A DNA stretch of 64,000 nt, from NCBI GenBank assembly GCA_001599595.1, contig BCHH01000001.1:3935068-3999067 (forward strand), written 5' to 3'. Each line of letters begins with the position of its first letter. Position 1 is the first letter of the stretch. Shown here piece by piece: positions 1 through 10,373 of the stretch. The stretch comes from Beverwykella pulmonaria. Its lineage: Eukaryota; Ascomycota; Dothideomycetes; Pleosporales; Melanommataceae. The notes under the pieces were generated by a model, which was not told the DNA's origin, did no database searches, and worked only from the letters and a program-made list of their open reading frames with translations. Position numbers and translations under genes: made by a program.

Positions 1-75
1 GGTAGGAGAGAGAGAGGAAGGAAGGAAGGAGAGGGAGAAGAGGGAGAGGGAGAGAAGGAGAGAAGGGAGAGGGCA
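1..75. repeat. purine-rich microsatellite
   Basis: Irregular GGAGAGAG/GGAAGGAA tract on the plus strand, continuing to about position 75. Simple-sequence DNA with no coding potential. Confidence 0.8.
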
Positions 76-1136
76 GGGTTCAGGCATTCCTTTCGTCGTC
101 GTTACACCTTCGCTCCCACGTTGATAGTCCAGTTGAAGTTTAGAGGAAACATCTTGATAAAAACAGGAAGATGTTATATAAATATTAGAAGTTTAGCGCA
201 AGACTTAGTAGCGGCTCTGCATTTAGCACATTTACTATTATTGTCGGTATACCCGCCCGTGAAATGGGAAGGTACTCTGGACGCTGTTAATCGACTGCCC
301 GTGGGTTTCGCAGAACGCTAGTCCACGGCGGTGCAAGAGCGCAGGGTACGGTAGAAAGAGTATGGATTGCTTGTGACTACGAATCTTCTACGTAGCAAGG
401 GCTAGCAGCGACGTCGAAGTCCTCTGCTAGCTTGCCAATTGTAGGTTTTGATTCTCGGGTTCGTCCTCCTTCTAAATTGCCGGGGCCGTATATTTATGCC
501 TGTGCGGATCTCGCTCGCTTACCAGTAATCCACACAGTCCCCCTTCTGAGTCATCGTTATCTATAGAGCAATCCACCGTAATACCAACAATTATAGATGT
601 TTATTTTAAACTAGCTACAGTTATAGATGTGACAGATATCCATCTAAAGTTTGTCAAGTGCTGTGTAGAACTTGCAGATCTACACTATCAGCTTGAAGAG
701 TAACACCTCTCCCTGCGCGGAGAGAAAACCAAGGTAAATTATCAAGACCCACAAGAAAGATTGCTCGTAACATTCATAAAATAGCCCCTCAACCACTAGC
801 AAATATATTATAAGCCCGTCTATTAATAAAATTATGCAGGGGTCTTATTTGAACACCAAATGGTCGTTTCTCGTCCCTTTGCCTGCATAAATAGGCATTT
901 TGATGATATATTGGACGTAGCAACGGAATCAAATCTATTCTTTTACAGTTTTTACGCCCAATTATCATTTTCCTATACGTAATCATTCCTTACAATCATA
1001 CCAGCGTTAATTAAAAGCACGTTCTTGATATGCTCAGCCGTTAAAATGAATCAAAAGGAAATTTGGAAAATGAGTTGTCGCTCTATAGTCTAGTGTGGCC
1101 AGTTGAGAGATTTTCCTAAAGATACAGAATTGGAGC
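76..1136. other. gene-free, AT-rich stretch
   Basis: Only short random open frames full of stops. No domain, RNA gene or transposon end recognised. It resembles the RIP-decayed DNA that follows. Confidence 0.4.
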
Positions 1137-1570
1137 TGTTGGGAGTATATAGAACGTGATGATCACGTGGTGATGTCGTGATCACGTGACAATCATGTGA
1201 AACACTAGTGATACTTGGCGGCAGAGGAAGGATACGATCCTCCTGACCGCACCTCACATAGAGACAGACAATGAACAAGAACCACGTTTGAACCCCCATT
1301 GCAATTGCAATAGCCTTGTGTTACCAACAGGAGCACTTTCGTCTATAGGATGGGTCTCAAAAGCGACCTATCGGCCTGTGGGTCACATGATGAGTCACCT
1401 TGATGTTTGCTCATGTGACTCACCTCTATGTTTGCGATTCACTATCTTGACAGGCTCCTAGCGTGCTTGGTAAGACTATAGATATCTCTTTGGTAGCTCC
1501 TCGTCGATAGAATCAATGTCAATTATCTTTCTCTCTATCTACTTCGTCACATCACGACACGGCCTTTTCA
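1137..1570 (+). mobile_element. Copia-like LTR remnant, plus orientation
   Basis: Starts TGTTGGGAGTATATAG, a typical LTR start with an internal TATA motif. It has two blocks, about 1137-1315 and 1371-1568, both recurring as reverse complements at 12930-13095 and 13392-13588. The palindrome TTGCAATTGCAA lies in the first block and GGGTCACATGATGAGTCACC-like DNA in the second. Differences between copies are mostly C/T and G/A, as expected from RIP. No target duplication was identified, so the exact 3' end is uncertain. Confidence 0.5.
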
Positions 1571-2832
1571 AGCTATTCATAAACCTGCATCGGTTGGAAC
1601 TGTGTCGAGAGTGCCTAGGAGTAGCTCATAAAGAGCACTCCTGCCTCATGGCGCCTATCCAGAAGAATACCTTAGAGTTAATGGGCCACAATTCCCGACC
1701 TTATCTGCTTATGGACCTTGATATGAGAGGCGAACGGGCAGACTTGATACTGCCACTTCCCTAAAAAAGGCTCAGCTGCGTGCATTTACTGGGATTTTTG
1801 AGGGCTATCATCGTTGGGACATACTGAACGCCACGGACTCTGATAAGCAGGAGAAACTTTTGGAAATTGTTTCCAAAGCACAGGTGAAGGGGAATTGGTC
1901 ACGTTCTGACGGAGAAAATTGGAGGGTTGCAACTTCCAAGCTCCTGGCCTCCCTTTAGGAATCAGAATCCCTTTCTATTCACTGCAAAAAAAGAATAACT
2001 GCGAGGATGGAGCGATTGTAGTAAAGATGGTCTGTGGGAAGCACACATGCTGTAAAGGCTTTTTGAGACGGGAGGGACTAGGATGGGATCAATGCCCGTG
2101 TGGACAGATAAAGGAAGTTATAACGTTTAGCTAATTAGTCATAATGTTTTCTGTAACTTAGTCTTGCTACATTTATTTTGAATTCTAGGCAGGTGTGTGG
2201 GTATAAAGATATGTGTTGTGTGTATGTGTGTGTAGTGTAACGTCCCTCACTGCGGGTCAAGAAACATCCAGGGGCGAGAAATATGAGGGGTACTTCAACT
2301 TCAAGCAACTCTAAATCTGGGTACACGTTAATATTCACAATAACTCTCCGTGAGTTGTGTGCTGTAGCTATATCTAGACATTTAGGACCCCAGAAATAGC
2401 GGCTCGCTTCCTTTCACCTCCGCTAACACCTCTGATAAATCCGTTGCCGACTCGTATGTGGTGAGTGTGACTAATACCAAGCATGGTCATGATGAAGTCG
2501 CTAAGGTGCGAGGCGTACGCCTCCCTAGAGACACCTCTTGGAGTCTGGCTTACTTCCTGTGAGGTCGAACCTTCTTGTGGAATAAAAAGGGAAACTTAAG
2601 GCCAATCGATGAAGGCATCCAAATAAAGAGGGCCATCGGTTGCGCACAAGAGTTACAAAAAGATCAAGTTTGATTTGAAATACAGTGTATTCAAACTTCT
2701 AAGTCCTATAGTCTTACAGGACTTAAAACGAGTGGACGAGTCCCACCAGACTCAATACCTTCCTAGGTCCAGTTTCCGTTGCCATCATCCTCCAAAACAC
2801 CACTAGCTACCGCGCTGACACCCAACCCTGCT
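1571..2832. other. gene-free stretch with degraded repeats
   Basis: No intact gene. It holds one coding-like fragment (1762-1958), a TG-rich run near 2205-2240 and an AT-rich tail before the secreted-protein gene. A TGTAACGTCCC string near 2237 resembles an LTR start, but no partner end was found. Confidence 0.4.
1762..1958 (+). other. orphan coding-like fragment
   Basis: About 65 sense codons run without interruption and end in TAG, with no start codon. The composition looks protein-like (regular Lys/Glu/Leu/Trp, e.g. EGYHRWDILNATDSDKQEKL), unlike neighbouring frames. The family is not recognised. It may be an exon of a decayed gene or part of a transposon protein, or simply chance. Confidence 0.25.
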
Positions 2833-3305
2833 CTATTTGCCATAAATAGGAGGAATACCCGTCTTGCCAATGGTGCCGGCGCAACCAACCCTTTCAGCTA
2901 TATCACTCGTCTCAGCTATAACATCCTTGAAGTCAGAACAATACTTACGGTTACTCGAGGAGCTGTATAGGCAGTTGTCTTCACCAAAGTATGCATCACC
3001 CCAGTTCGTCGGCACAAAGGCGTCTAATTTACAGTTTGCATAGGTACCACTGTCTTCTTTAACGACGCAGGCATAGATCTCTGTGGCACCGTTGGTATTG
3101 ACAGTGTTGGCTCCGGCGCAGAGCCCCTGGCCGTTGACGAGGATGCAACCTTTGTTGGCGTGCTAGTAAAGTTAGTTGATAAACTACGAAATGGAGGGAA
3201 AAGGCAAATAGAGGGAATAAAGAACAAAGAAAGACGTACAATCTTAGTGGCTCTGGCAATGGAGATTGCAGAGAGCGCAGTGAGAAGGAACTTGGTAGTG
3301 AACAT
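2833..3305 (-). CDS. small secreted cysteine-rich protein (effector-like)
   Basis: Two exons, 3240-3305 and 2833-3162, flank a 77-nt intron (GTACGT...CTAG). Together they give exactly 131 codons plus stop. Residues 1-19 form a signal peptide (MFTTKFLLTALSAISIARA); the mature chain has seven cysteines. A second possible intron (GTAAGT...ATAG, 51 nt, containing the branch-like CTGAC) lies in frame inside exon 2; splicing it would give 114 residues and remove the one odd cysteine, leaving six. It is an isolated gene in transposon DNA with a TATA box about 118 nt upstream. Size, secretion, cysteines and location fit a fungal effector or antimicrobial protein. No family is recognised, so the function is inferred only. 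Confidence 0.72.
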
Positions 3306-3422
3306 TGTCGAGGTGGGTTGATGCGGTATAGATAGGTTAGAAGTGATGCGATAGGGCCGGTGTAGTGCAGGAGGTGATAGAGTGAGGTGAGGTGAGGAGG
3401 AGAGAGGAGGAGAACTAAGTCG

Positions 3423-3430
3423 TTTATATA
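3423..3430 (-). promoter_or_regulatory. TATA box of the secreted-protein gene
   Basis: TATATAAA on the minus strand, followed by a CT-rich leader (about 3330-3410) before the start codon at 3305. Spacing and CT-rich leader are typical of a highly expressed fungal promoter. Confidence 0.5.
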
Positions 3431-3652
3431 CTTTACTCGAAGTCTTCAGGATCAATCGGCGGTGAGCGTAGATGAATACCTCTACACGCATTCCACCCCA
3501 AAGTCCATGCACATGTACCCATTAACTAAATTCTATTCTTATTACCCAATCCTCTGGAATTGCCCTGCCGTATATTATCAAAGGAAAAGTCCAAATAAGA
3601 AGAAAATTATGACTGGCTTATGCTCACAACCAGAGTTGGCATCAAGTAAGCC

Positions 3653-3680
3653 AAGTAAGCTTCCTCTAGGAAGCTTACTT
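3653..3680. repeat. perfect 13-bp inverted repeat (hairpin)
   Basis: AAGTAAGCTTCCT, a 2-nt loop, then AGGAAGCTTACTT. CAAGTAAG/AAGCTTGC-type motifs recur to about 3770. It lies just beyond the 3' end of the hAT transposase relic, so it may be subterminal DNA of that element. Confidence 0.6.
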
Positions 3681-4078
3681 ACTTGGTAAAACACGTAGTT
3701 TGAAGCTTGATTGACTTACTTGATAGGCAAAATCAAGAAGCTTGCTTGCTAGGCTTGCAAGCGCTTGCACGTGATCTAATTACATGAAAAATTCACTCCA
3801 TGCTTCATCCTCGTCGTACAACGCTGCGCTCTCATTGGCCGGAGGGCCCCCTGGTGATGATTTTGAAATTTTCAAACCTAGGCGTTTCTAGCTCTGTAAG
3901 CTCTAGAGGTCTAAAAGGAGATTGGGCTTCATCTTCAAACGCCGCGTTTTAAGCAGGTCTCTAAGCTCTGAAAACGTGCGCTCGCAGTCAGCTGCTGCTG
4001 CAGGTATTAAGAGGATATTAAGGGCCATCCTTGAGAGAGTAGGGTATTGCTTGGCCTTAAAGATTTAAGCATGCTGGC

Positions 4079-4440
4079 TGTAACGATTCAAACAATCGTT
4101 CCATCACGTGACCGACGCGCTCCCTACCCAACCCCGATACAGGTCCTGTTCCTATCCGAACCTGTAGTGCTCGGGCTCCTGACCGGCCCCCCACTCAACT
4201 CCGATACAGGTCCTGTTCCGATCCGAACCTGTAGCGCCTCGGCTTAGCTATCTCATCCTTCTCACTGTATTTAAGTCAGTCTCCTCGTTAGTTAGATCAG
4301 GTAGCTTTTGAATATCCTTTCGTACCCGGCCTATAGGTGTCAATTCCATCTTGGGTATTCGTTATCACTCATGCACTCCCATATGCCTCAGTAGTGATTC
4401 GCACCCGAATCCGATAGTTCTGATATCCTGCGCTGTTACA
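4079..4440 (+). mobile_element. solo LTR, family TGTAACGATTC, TSD CTGGC
   Basis: Begins TGTAACGATTCAAAC and ends GCTGTTACA, flanked on both sides by CTGGC (4074-4078 and 4441-4445), a perfect 5-bp target duplication. Inside are two copies of a GATACAGGTCCTGTTC unit and a TATA-like TGTATTTAAG. It matches 8008-8434 and 8761-9169. It sits in the hAT relic, so it is younger than that element. Confidence 0.9.
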
Positions 4441-4732
4441 CTGGCCTAGTTTATAGTAGCCCTTATGTACTCTGCTTAGCTAGCAGAGGTAGAATAGCTA
4501 GTACAGGCTACCTTCTAGGGAGGCTCTAAGGAGGCTTTGGCTAGCGCAGACTTCTGCTTGTACTATTTGTAAGTAGCCTTAAAAGTAGCAGCGCTTGTAC
4601 GCAGCTAGCCTTTGCGGGGGTAAGGGCCCTTAGACCTCTTGTTGTAATCATCCAGGATTCGCCAGGCTAAATTAAGCGGCAATTTGTACCGGTAAGCTAG
4701 ATAGAGCTAGGTAGCTATGTAATACACGTAAG

Positions 4733-4896
4733 TGTAAGGGTTCAGTTCAGATCCACCGGATGATCGGCACGACTACATGCGCTAAACCACTGAGCCAAAA
4801 GGCATGCACAAGTTGAATCAGCACGATTCAGCTTGCGTAGTCGGTATTTATGCGTGTAACAAACACTTGCGCCATTGCGCCACACTCAAGCCCATC
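4733..4896 (-). mobile_element. tRNA-derived SINE-like insertion, TSD ACACGTAAG
   Basis: 164 bp flanked by the 9-bp direct repeat ACACGTAAG (4724-4732 and 4897-4905), inside the hAT relic. On the minus strand it has a box-A-like TGGCGCAATGG and box-B-like TGATTCAACTT, then a second A-like TGGCTCAGTGG with B-like GGATCTGAAC. This suggests two tRNA-like modules in tandem. The long duplication suggests target-primed insertion by LINE machinery. No standard tRNA cloverleaf is intact. Confidence 0.6.
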
Positions 4897-5433
4897 ACAC
4901 GTAAGCCAATAAAGCAAGCTTTGCGTAATACTCCTCTATCTTGTAGAGGGCTGCTTTGCAATTAATTAACACGTGGTCCTCTAGGGCGTTAGAATTGTTA
5001 AATTAGGCGCTCTTATGCCTCTTAATATAATTGCTAAGCTCTCCGATTAAATAGCGCCTAAGTTGCCAGCCTTGCCCCAGGCTTTAAGCAACTTTGTTGC
5101 CTCCTGAAAGGGTGCGAGGATCTAAATATAGTCTGTAATAGTGGCCCAGTCCTTAGCAGTAAGGCTGTTCTTAGTAATAAATAAGCAGGGCTTATTTAAA
5201 GCTGGGTCGCGCTTGCGGGCAGAGTCTCTGGCGTATTCACATGTTTTAATGCTAATATATTTATTAATAGGGTTACGTAAGACAGCAGCTCTCTTAAAGG
5301 CGTTGTATATTAGGGAAAGTTTTGTGCCAGGTTTCAGGACTTCAATCCCTGCCACACGCGTCCCACGGGCGTTCCACGCCCCTAACATTGCCAATGTGCC
5401 AATCCCAAGTCGCCTTATTGCAGGAGCACCCAA

Positions 5434-6135
5434 TGTGACGGTGCTGCTCGCCAGCTCGACCACACATCACATGAACACGTATCAGAGGTGAGGGCATCAG
5501 GCGGTGAGCTCAACCACGAGCATCCCAGGAACATGCATCGGATGCGATGGTGGCGCACGGTCAGCTCAACCACGTCGGACGACGTGGGCGCGCCATGTCA
5601 TACCACCCTTTCAGGACACGCACGGTCGGCCGCGGTCCGGACCGTTCCCTTCTGTATATAGGATCGTTCTCCCTGAGAACCTCTTCTCGCTCTATCTTAG
5701 TGTACTTGAAATAGAGCCAACTTACCCCTTTATTTGCGTTGCGCATCCACAATGGTGAAGACTGAGCTCGTCATTACATTATACTAAGATTACATTCACT
5801 CAGCCAGCGACAGCGGCATTAATATCTAGGTCAAACCGCACAATCAACCTGAGCGTTTAATTTGTCAAACGACCACCCCTAGGGATCTATCACACGACTA
5901 CAACAGACTGTTAGATCGTCAACCACATCGGGAGTTCGGTTAAAATTTCCCAAACCATGTACTGTACCCTCCAAACAACAAGCTTAACAAGTAACCACGC
6001 ATCACATAAGATGTGACAATAGCGCACGTTTAGCTCAACTCTTCTCTCTCTATAAATTATCCTGTTATTGCACCCACTGCATCCACAATAGTAATCACCA
6101 CGCTCATCATTACAGTACCCTCTAAACAACAAGCT
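5434..6135 (+). repeat. degraded LTR-like repeats
   Basis: A TG...CA unit at about 5434-5778 (TGTGACGGTGCTG...CGTCATTACA) contains TGTATATAGG. A decayed second copy lies near 6012-6114 (TGTGACAATAGCG...CATCATTACA). The segment GTACCCTCYAAACAACAAGC occurs at about 5958 and again at 6115. Flanks near 5330-5430 and 6510-6600 resemble each other in inverted orientation. No clean duplication was found, so this is tentative. Confidence 0.35.
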
Positions 6136-7006
6136 CGGCAACTAACTAACCTAACCTGGAATGTACACGAATCAGACACCTGACGCATGAATCAGACTAC
6201 TAATAGCCTCTTGTAGCAACACTAACAGGCAGGCGCGCAACAGGAGCATACTTAGGTTCCAGACACAGCAATTGTAGAGCACGTAAGTTAAGGAGACATA
6301 TTGTACTGTAAGAAAGAGTATAACACAGCTAATATACACAGCATGAGGTATCACACAGTGAACCTGAACGGACAGGAATTGCTAGGACGTTAATTCTGGG
6401 CGACTTGGGCAGCGACGCTACTATAGAATAGCAGCGTTGAACAGCAGGCATAATGGCTGTACGGCGGTTATGGCAGGCGTTGAGAACGTTGAGGACGTTA
6501 GGAGTATTTGGACAACATTAAGGGCATTAGGTGGCATATTGGCGTGGAAGGCTTGTGGCATGAGCGTAGCAGGGACTAAGGTGTTAAGACGTTGCACTAC
6601 ACCACAACGCCATGACAACCAAAAGGAACATGTGTATAGAACAATATATATATATTTGTGACACGAAGTCCTAAAACTATAATAATAAGTAAAGTTAACC
6701 TAAGTAATCAGGGTAACTAGATACTAGTATAGATTGCTCCTGGTAATCATAGCTAATCACGGTAATCGCGACCCGTCAAATGAGGCTCTCGTAATCTCAA
6801 TAACCGTGGTTAACCACAGTAACCAGATTCTAATTTACATTTTGCTGATGGAGATCGCCTAAAAAGCCTAGTTAGACTAGATGTGCACCTTGGGGAGCAC
6901 AACAACAGCTCAAGGAGCATCCTTAAACAAGCCCTGTGCTAGCAGTTAGCTAATAAAGCAGAGCTGCAGCCAAACTGACGTGTAGGGGGGGGTCTACTAG
7001 AGTTAA
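6136..7006. other. gene-free stretch
   Basis: AT-rich DNA with TATATATA near 6645 and many GGTAATC/GTTAACC-type repeats at 6690-6830. No coding sequence recognised. The right half may be 5' untranslated DNA of the gag-bearing element that follows. Confidence 0.35.
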
Positions 7007-7029
7007 CACCACCACCACCACCACCACCA
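7007..7029 (+). repeat. (ACC)n microsatellite
   Basis: Seven or so ACC/CCA triplets in the leader of the gag relic. Confidence 0.85.
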
Positions 7030-7177
7030 ACGACCACCTTTTCCCTGCTTGAGAACCCGACGACCATTGCAAGCTCCGCTAGCTCACTTTCTCCTTGCTA
7101 GAGAACCTAATCAACAGCTTCACTGCTAGCACTGCTCCACCAATAGGATTTAAGCAGGTTAGCTTGCTGAAATCTAA

Positions 7178-8716
7178 TTGGCCGACACTAATACACGTCG
7201 CCAACACACTGCTACGCTAGCAAACCCAAAGCCCCCCACACACAAGGATAAGGCTGGAACTATGGGCAAGCTCTCAACACTAGAAAAACAGGTTGACCCT
7301 AAGGCAACAGCCACGGACAAAGCCTACACGCCAGGCTACAAAGCCCTCGCATGCAACGCCACCTACTACCCTAACAGCGTAATTAGGGAAGACTATGCAA
7401 TCAAGAAGCTCCGCGCGCAGGCATAACACAATAGGAGGATTGTCACCATCACCACTAAGGAGATTACCTGGGGCGATGATACCTACCAGCCTTAGGAGAT
7501 AGCAGCTAAGCTCTCTAAACTCATGACCCTCGCGCCAGCAATTCTTGCTAACAAACTGGAACGCTACTGCATTAGACTGTCGGCATCCCGCGATCATTTA
7601 GACACGCTAGAAAAGACCCTCAACACCGCTGAATCAGAGCTCACCACAGCGAAAGACAAGCTATCTGAAACTAAAACTGAGCTTACTAAGCTGCTGCAGC
7701 TGCTCAATAGCACCCTAAAAGAGATAGGTAGGAAGGATAACAAAATTAAGGCTCTGAAAGCCCTGCTAAAAAAGCTTGCAATAGCTAGCCCTAGCTAATA
7801 CTCCTTCCTGTTAGATTAAGTTAGCGAGATTCTTGCATTATCGCCCGCATTGCAAACACCAAGGAAGCAACTGCGCTTTAAACCTCAGATGCCTTGGACG
7901 CCTTAGATGCCCTAAACACCTAGGATGTCTTAGTCACCTCAGCTACTAAATGCGACCTATCTAAGCCAAGGAGATGCTTTGTCACAATTCTTAGCTAAGG
8001 TAGCTAGTGTAACGATTCGAACAATCGTTCCATCACGTGACCGAACCACTCCCTGCCCGATCCCGATACAAATCCTATTCCCACCCGAACTGGTAGGACT
8101 TCGGTTCCCGACCTGCTCCCCACTCAACTCCGATACAGGCTCGATCCATATCCGAACCTGTATTACCTCGGCTCCTGACCAGCTCCTGATGCAACTCCGA
8201 TACGGGTCCTTATCCGAACCTATAGTACCTCGGCTTCGTTATTTCTCATCTCTCTTCGTGTATATAAACCAGTCGTTTCGTTAGTAAGATCAGGTAGCTT
8301 TTGATTATCCTTTCGTACCCGGCCTATAGGTGTCAATTCTATCTTGGGTATTCGTTATCACTCGTGCACTCCCACATGCTTTCGGTAGTGATTCGCACCC
8401 GAATCCGATCGTTCTGATATCCTGGGCTGTTACAGCTAGTCCGCCTAAGTTCTCTAGAGAAGGCAAAGACAACAACATTGAGCACTGGAAAGACCTGCTA
8501 CTAGGCAAGCTTTACTACAACGCTAATTACTTTCTTCTGCTAGAGGGCGAAGGCGATACCTACAAAGACAAATGCATCCACTATACCAAGTTAAAGATTA
8601 AAGGTAAAGCACTGCAATGGCTGCGACTACATATCAAAGCTATGGAAGAACATGTAAGAGGCTACAGACCTCAGGAATACTCGGTTGGTGAACCTCGAAA
8701 CCTTAGGTCGGGGTGA
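7178..8716 (+). pseudogene. LTR-retrotransposon gag relic, split by a solo LTR
   Basis: One reading frame can be followed from about 7178 through several stops (TAA 7424, TAG near 7494, TAA 7796) to 8007 and again from 8440 to about 8716. The segment at 7523-7795 is a heptad-rich coiled coil. The downstream part holds a gag-like stretch (IEHWKDLLLGKLYYN, then KGKALQWL). A solo LTR lies between them; LTR plus duplication is 432 nt, so the frame is unchanged across it. No protease or reverse transcriptase was found. Gag identity is inferred from the pattern. Confidence 0.6.
8008..8434 (+). mobile_element. solo LTR, family TGTAACGATTC, TSD GCTAG
   Basis: TGTAACGATTCGAAC...GGGCTGTTACA flanked by GCTAG on both sides (8003-8007 and 8435-8439). 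It has a TGTATATAAACC TATA motif and an extra GATACAGG-type internal unit compared with the copy at 4079. It interrupts the gag relic. Intact flanking duplications show LTR-LTR recombination after a full insertion. Confidence 0.9.
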
Positions 8717-8760
8717 CTAAGCACATTTCACGTATATAGCTGAGGTTCCGAACCTCTGAG

Positions 8761-9169
8761 TGTAACGATTCAAACAATCGTTCCATCACGTGACTGACCC
8801 GCTCCCTACCCAACCCCGATACAGGTCCTGTTCCTATCCAAACCTGTAGTACTCTGGTTCCTGACCGGCTCCCCACTCAACTCTAATACAGGTCCTGTTC
8901 CAATCCGAACCTGCTCCCGGCCTGCTCCGATACAGGTCCTATTCCTATCTGAATCTGTAGTACCTCGGCTTAGCTATCTCTCATCCCTCTTACTGTATAT
9001 AAGCCAGTCTTCTCGTTAGTTAGATCAGGTAGCTTTTCAATATCCTTTCGTACCCGGCCTATAGGTATCAATTCAATCTTGGGTATTCGTTATCACTCAT
9101 GCACTCCCATATGCCTTCGGTAGTGATTCGCACCCGAATCAGATAGTTCTGATAACCTGCGCCGTTACA
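8761..9169 (+). mobile_element. LTR, family TGTAACGATTC
   Basis: TGTAACGATTCAAAC...GCCGTTACA with TATA motif TGTATATAAGCC. Its right end abuts a truncated inverted copy of the same LTR. No matching 5-bp duplication was found at the outer edges. Confidence 0.8.
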
Positions 9170-9497
9170 ACCTATAGGCCTAGTACAAAAGGATATTGAA
9201 AAGCTACCTGATCTAACTAGCGAGAAGACTGGCTTATATATAGTAAGAGGGATGAGAGATGGCTAAGCTGAGGTACTACAGGTTTGGATAGAATAGGACC
9301 TGTATTGGAGTTGGGTAGGGAGCAGGTCGGGAGCCAAGGTACTACAGGTTCAGATAGGAATAGAACATGTATTGGAGTTGAGTGGGGAGCCGGTCAGGAA
9401 CCAGAGTACTACAGGTTTGGATAGGAACAGGACCTGTATCGGGGTTGGGTAGGGAGCAGGTCGGTCATGTGATGGAACGATTGTTTGAATCGTTACA
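9170..9497 (-). mobile_element. truncated inverted LTR, same family
   Basis: Reverse complement of the same LTR, ending GAATCGTTACA at 9497 (its 5' end) and truncated at ACCTATAGGCC next to 9169, so about 110 bp of its 3' end is missing. With the forward copy it forms a large inverted-repeat pair. Confidence 0.8.
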
Positions 9498-10373
9498 CTC
9501 TCTATCCTTTTCTTTCCCCCACTTCCCTCCTTCCCCTCTATCCTTCAACGCTTTCAACTCTACTATCTACTTTCCCTTAATCTCTCTTCCTTGATTTCCC
9601 CTATACATAGGGGCAAGTGTGACAGGACGGGCGGTCAATTGTTAAGGAAATAGCTGTATACGATCAAGAGCGTACTAACAGTATATAAGGTACACGAAGG
9701 GTTTTCCTTGTGGAGAGGTTTTTCCTTAGGCAAAAGTCTGCATGGCCCAAACCAGGGCCGGCACTAGACGGTAAATAGAATGAATAATAATAATGTATAA
9801 GTTGCAAAACATCACGATTGGGGAAATTGATGAAAGAACGCCGCTATGACCACTGTTTGCTCTAGACACAAATCCCCCGGTGCTCATCGTCCACGAGCCA
9901 AACTGGGCTCCTAGAGCCCCGCTAAATACTGTCACGTGTTGCACGCGTTCTGCCATATATCCTATTCTAGCTGGCTAGCTCACCATCATGGATATATATC
10001 GAGCAGTCAGCTCGTCACGGCTTTCACACTCCTTGTATATAAATCTACCCATCAGACGATTGATTGCCTCCACCCATCATGACAGTATCTATGTTAACGC
10101 GGCAAGTGGTCAGGAAAGGCTTGTTCCTAAGCGATGAGTCTGGACTCATTGGTGCCCTAACTGGAACTCCGAATAATGACAAGCCGTTAGACTTTCCATA
10201 TCTCCTACAGAATAACGCAGCAACTATCAGAGCTCCCACTATAATACACTTCCTCTTTTACCTCAAGCCTAGACCACTCACCCTGTGATATCCAAAACCT
10301 TTTCCATTTGCTTTCGGTGTGTTAGTAGTTTCATGTTCTTTTCAAATGCACATCCCCTACGAAACAGAAAAAC
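9498..10373. other. gene-free stretch with an LTR-like scrap
   Basis: Pyrimidine-rich at 9498-9600. The segment at 9617-9750 (TGTGACAGGACGGGCGGTCA..., with GTATATAAGG) resembles 19553-19735, suggesting another decayed LTR family. The remainder contains only short chance frames. Confidence 0.35.

Larger units (their letters stand above)
3870..5350 (-). pseudogene. hAT transposase relic, interrupted twice
   Basis: Read on the minus strand with stops removed, the pieces follow hAT order. Near 5340-5120 comes a block with LIYNAFKRAAVLRN and DWATITDYI; at 5100-4906 the region leading to EEYYAKL; at 4720-4446 the Trp-rich middle. The hallmark C-terminal dimerisation block (YPTLSRMALNILLIPA, then ADCERTFSELR) lies at about 4050-3890. 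A SINE-like insert (4733-4896) and a solo LTR (4079-4440) break it; removing each insert plus one duplication copy restores the frame. Many stops remain, so it is long dead. The N-terminal zinc finger was not found. Confidence 0.8.

Noticed and set aside
3024..3512. Unspliced 162-residue open frame on the minus strand
   Set aside because: It runs through the leader, the intron and a wrong frame of the secreted-protein gene; the two-exon model explains signal peptide, splice sites and stop.
7007..7029. CRISPR-like or regulatory repeat
   Set aside because: A plain triplet microsatellite; no spacer structure. No CRISPR array is expected in a fungal nuclear genome.
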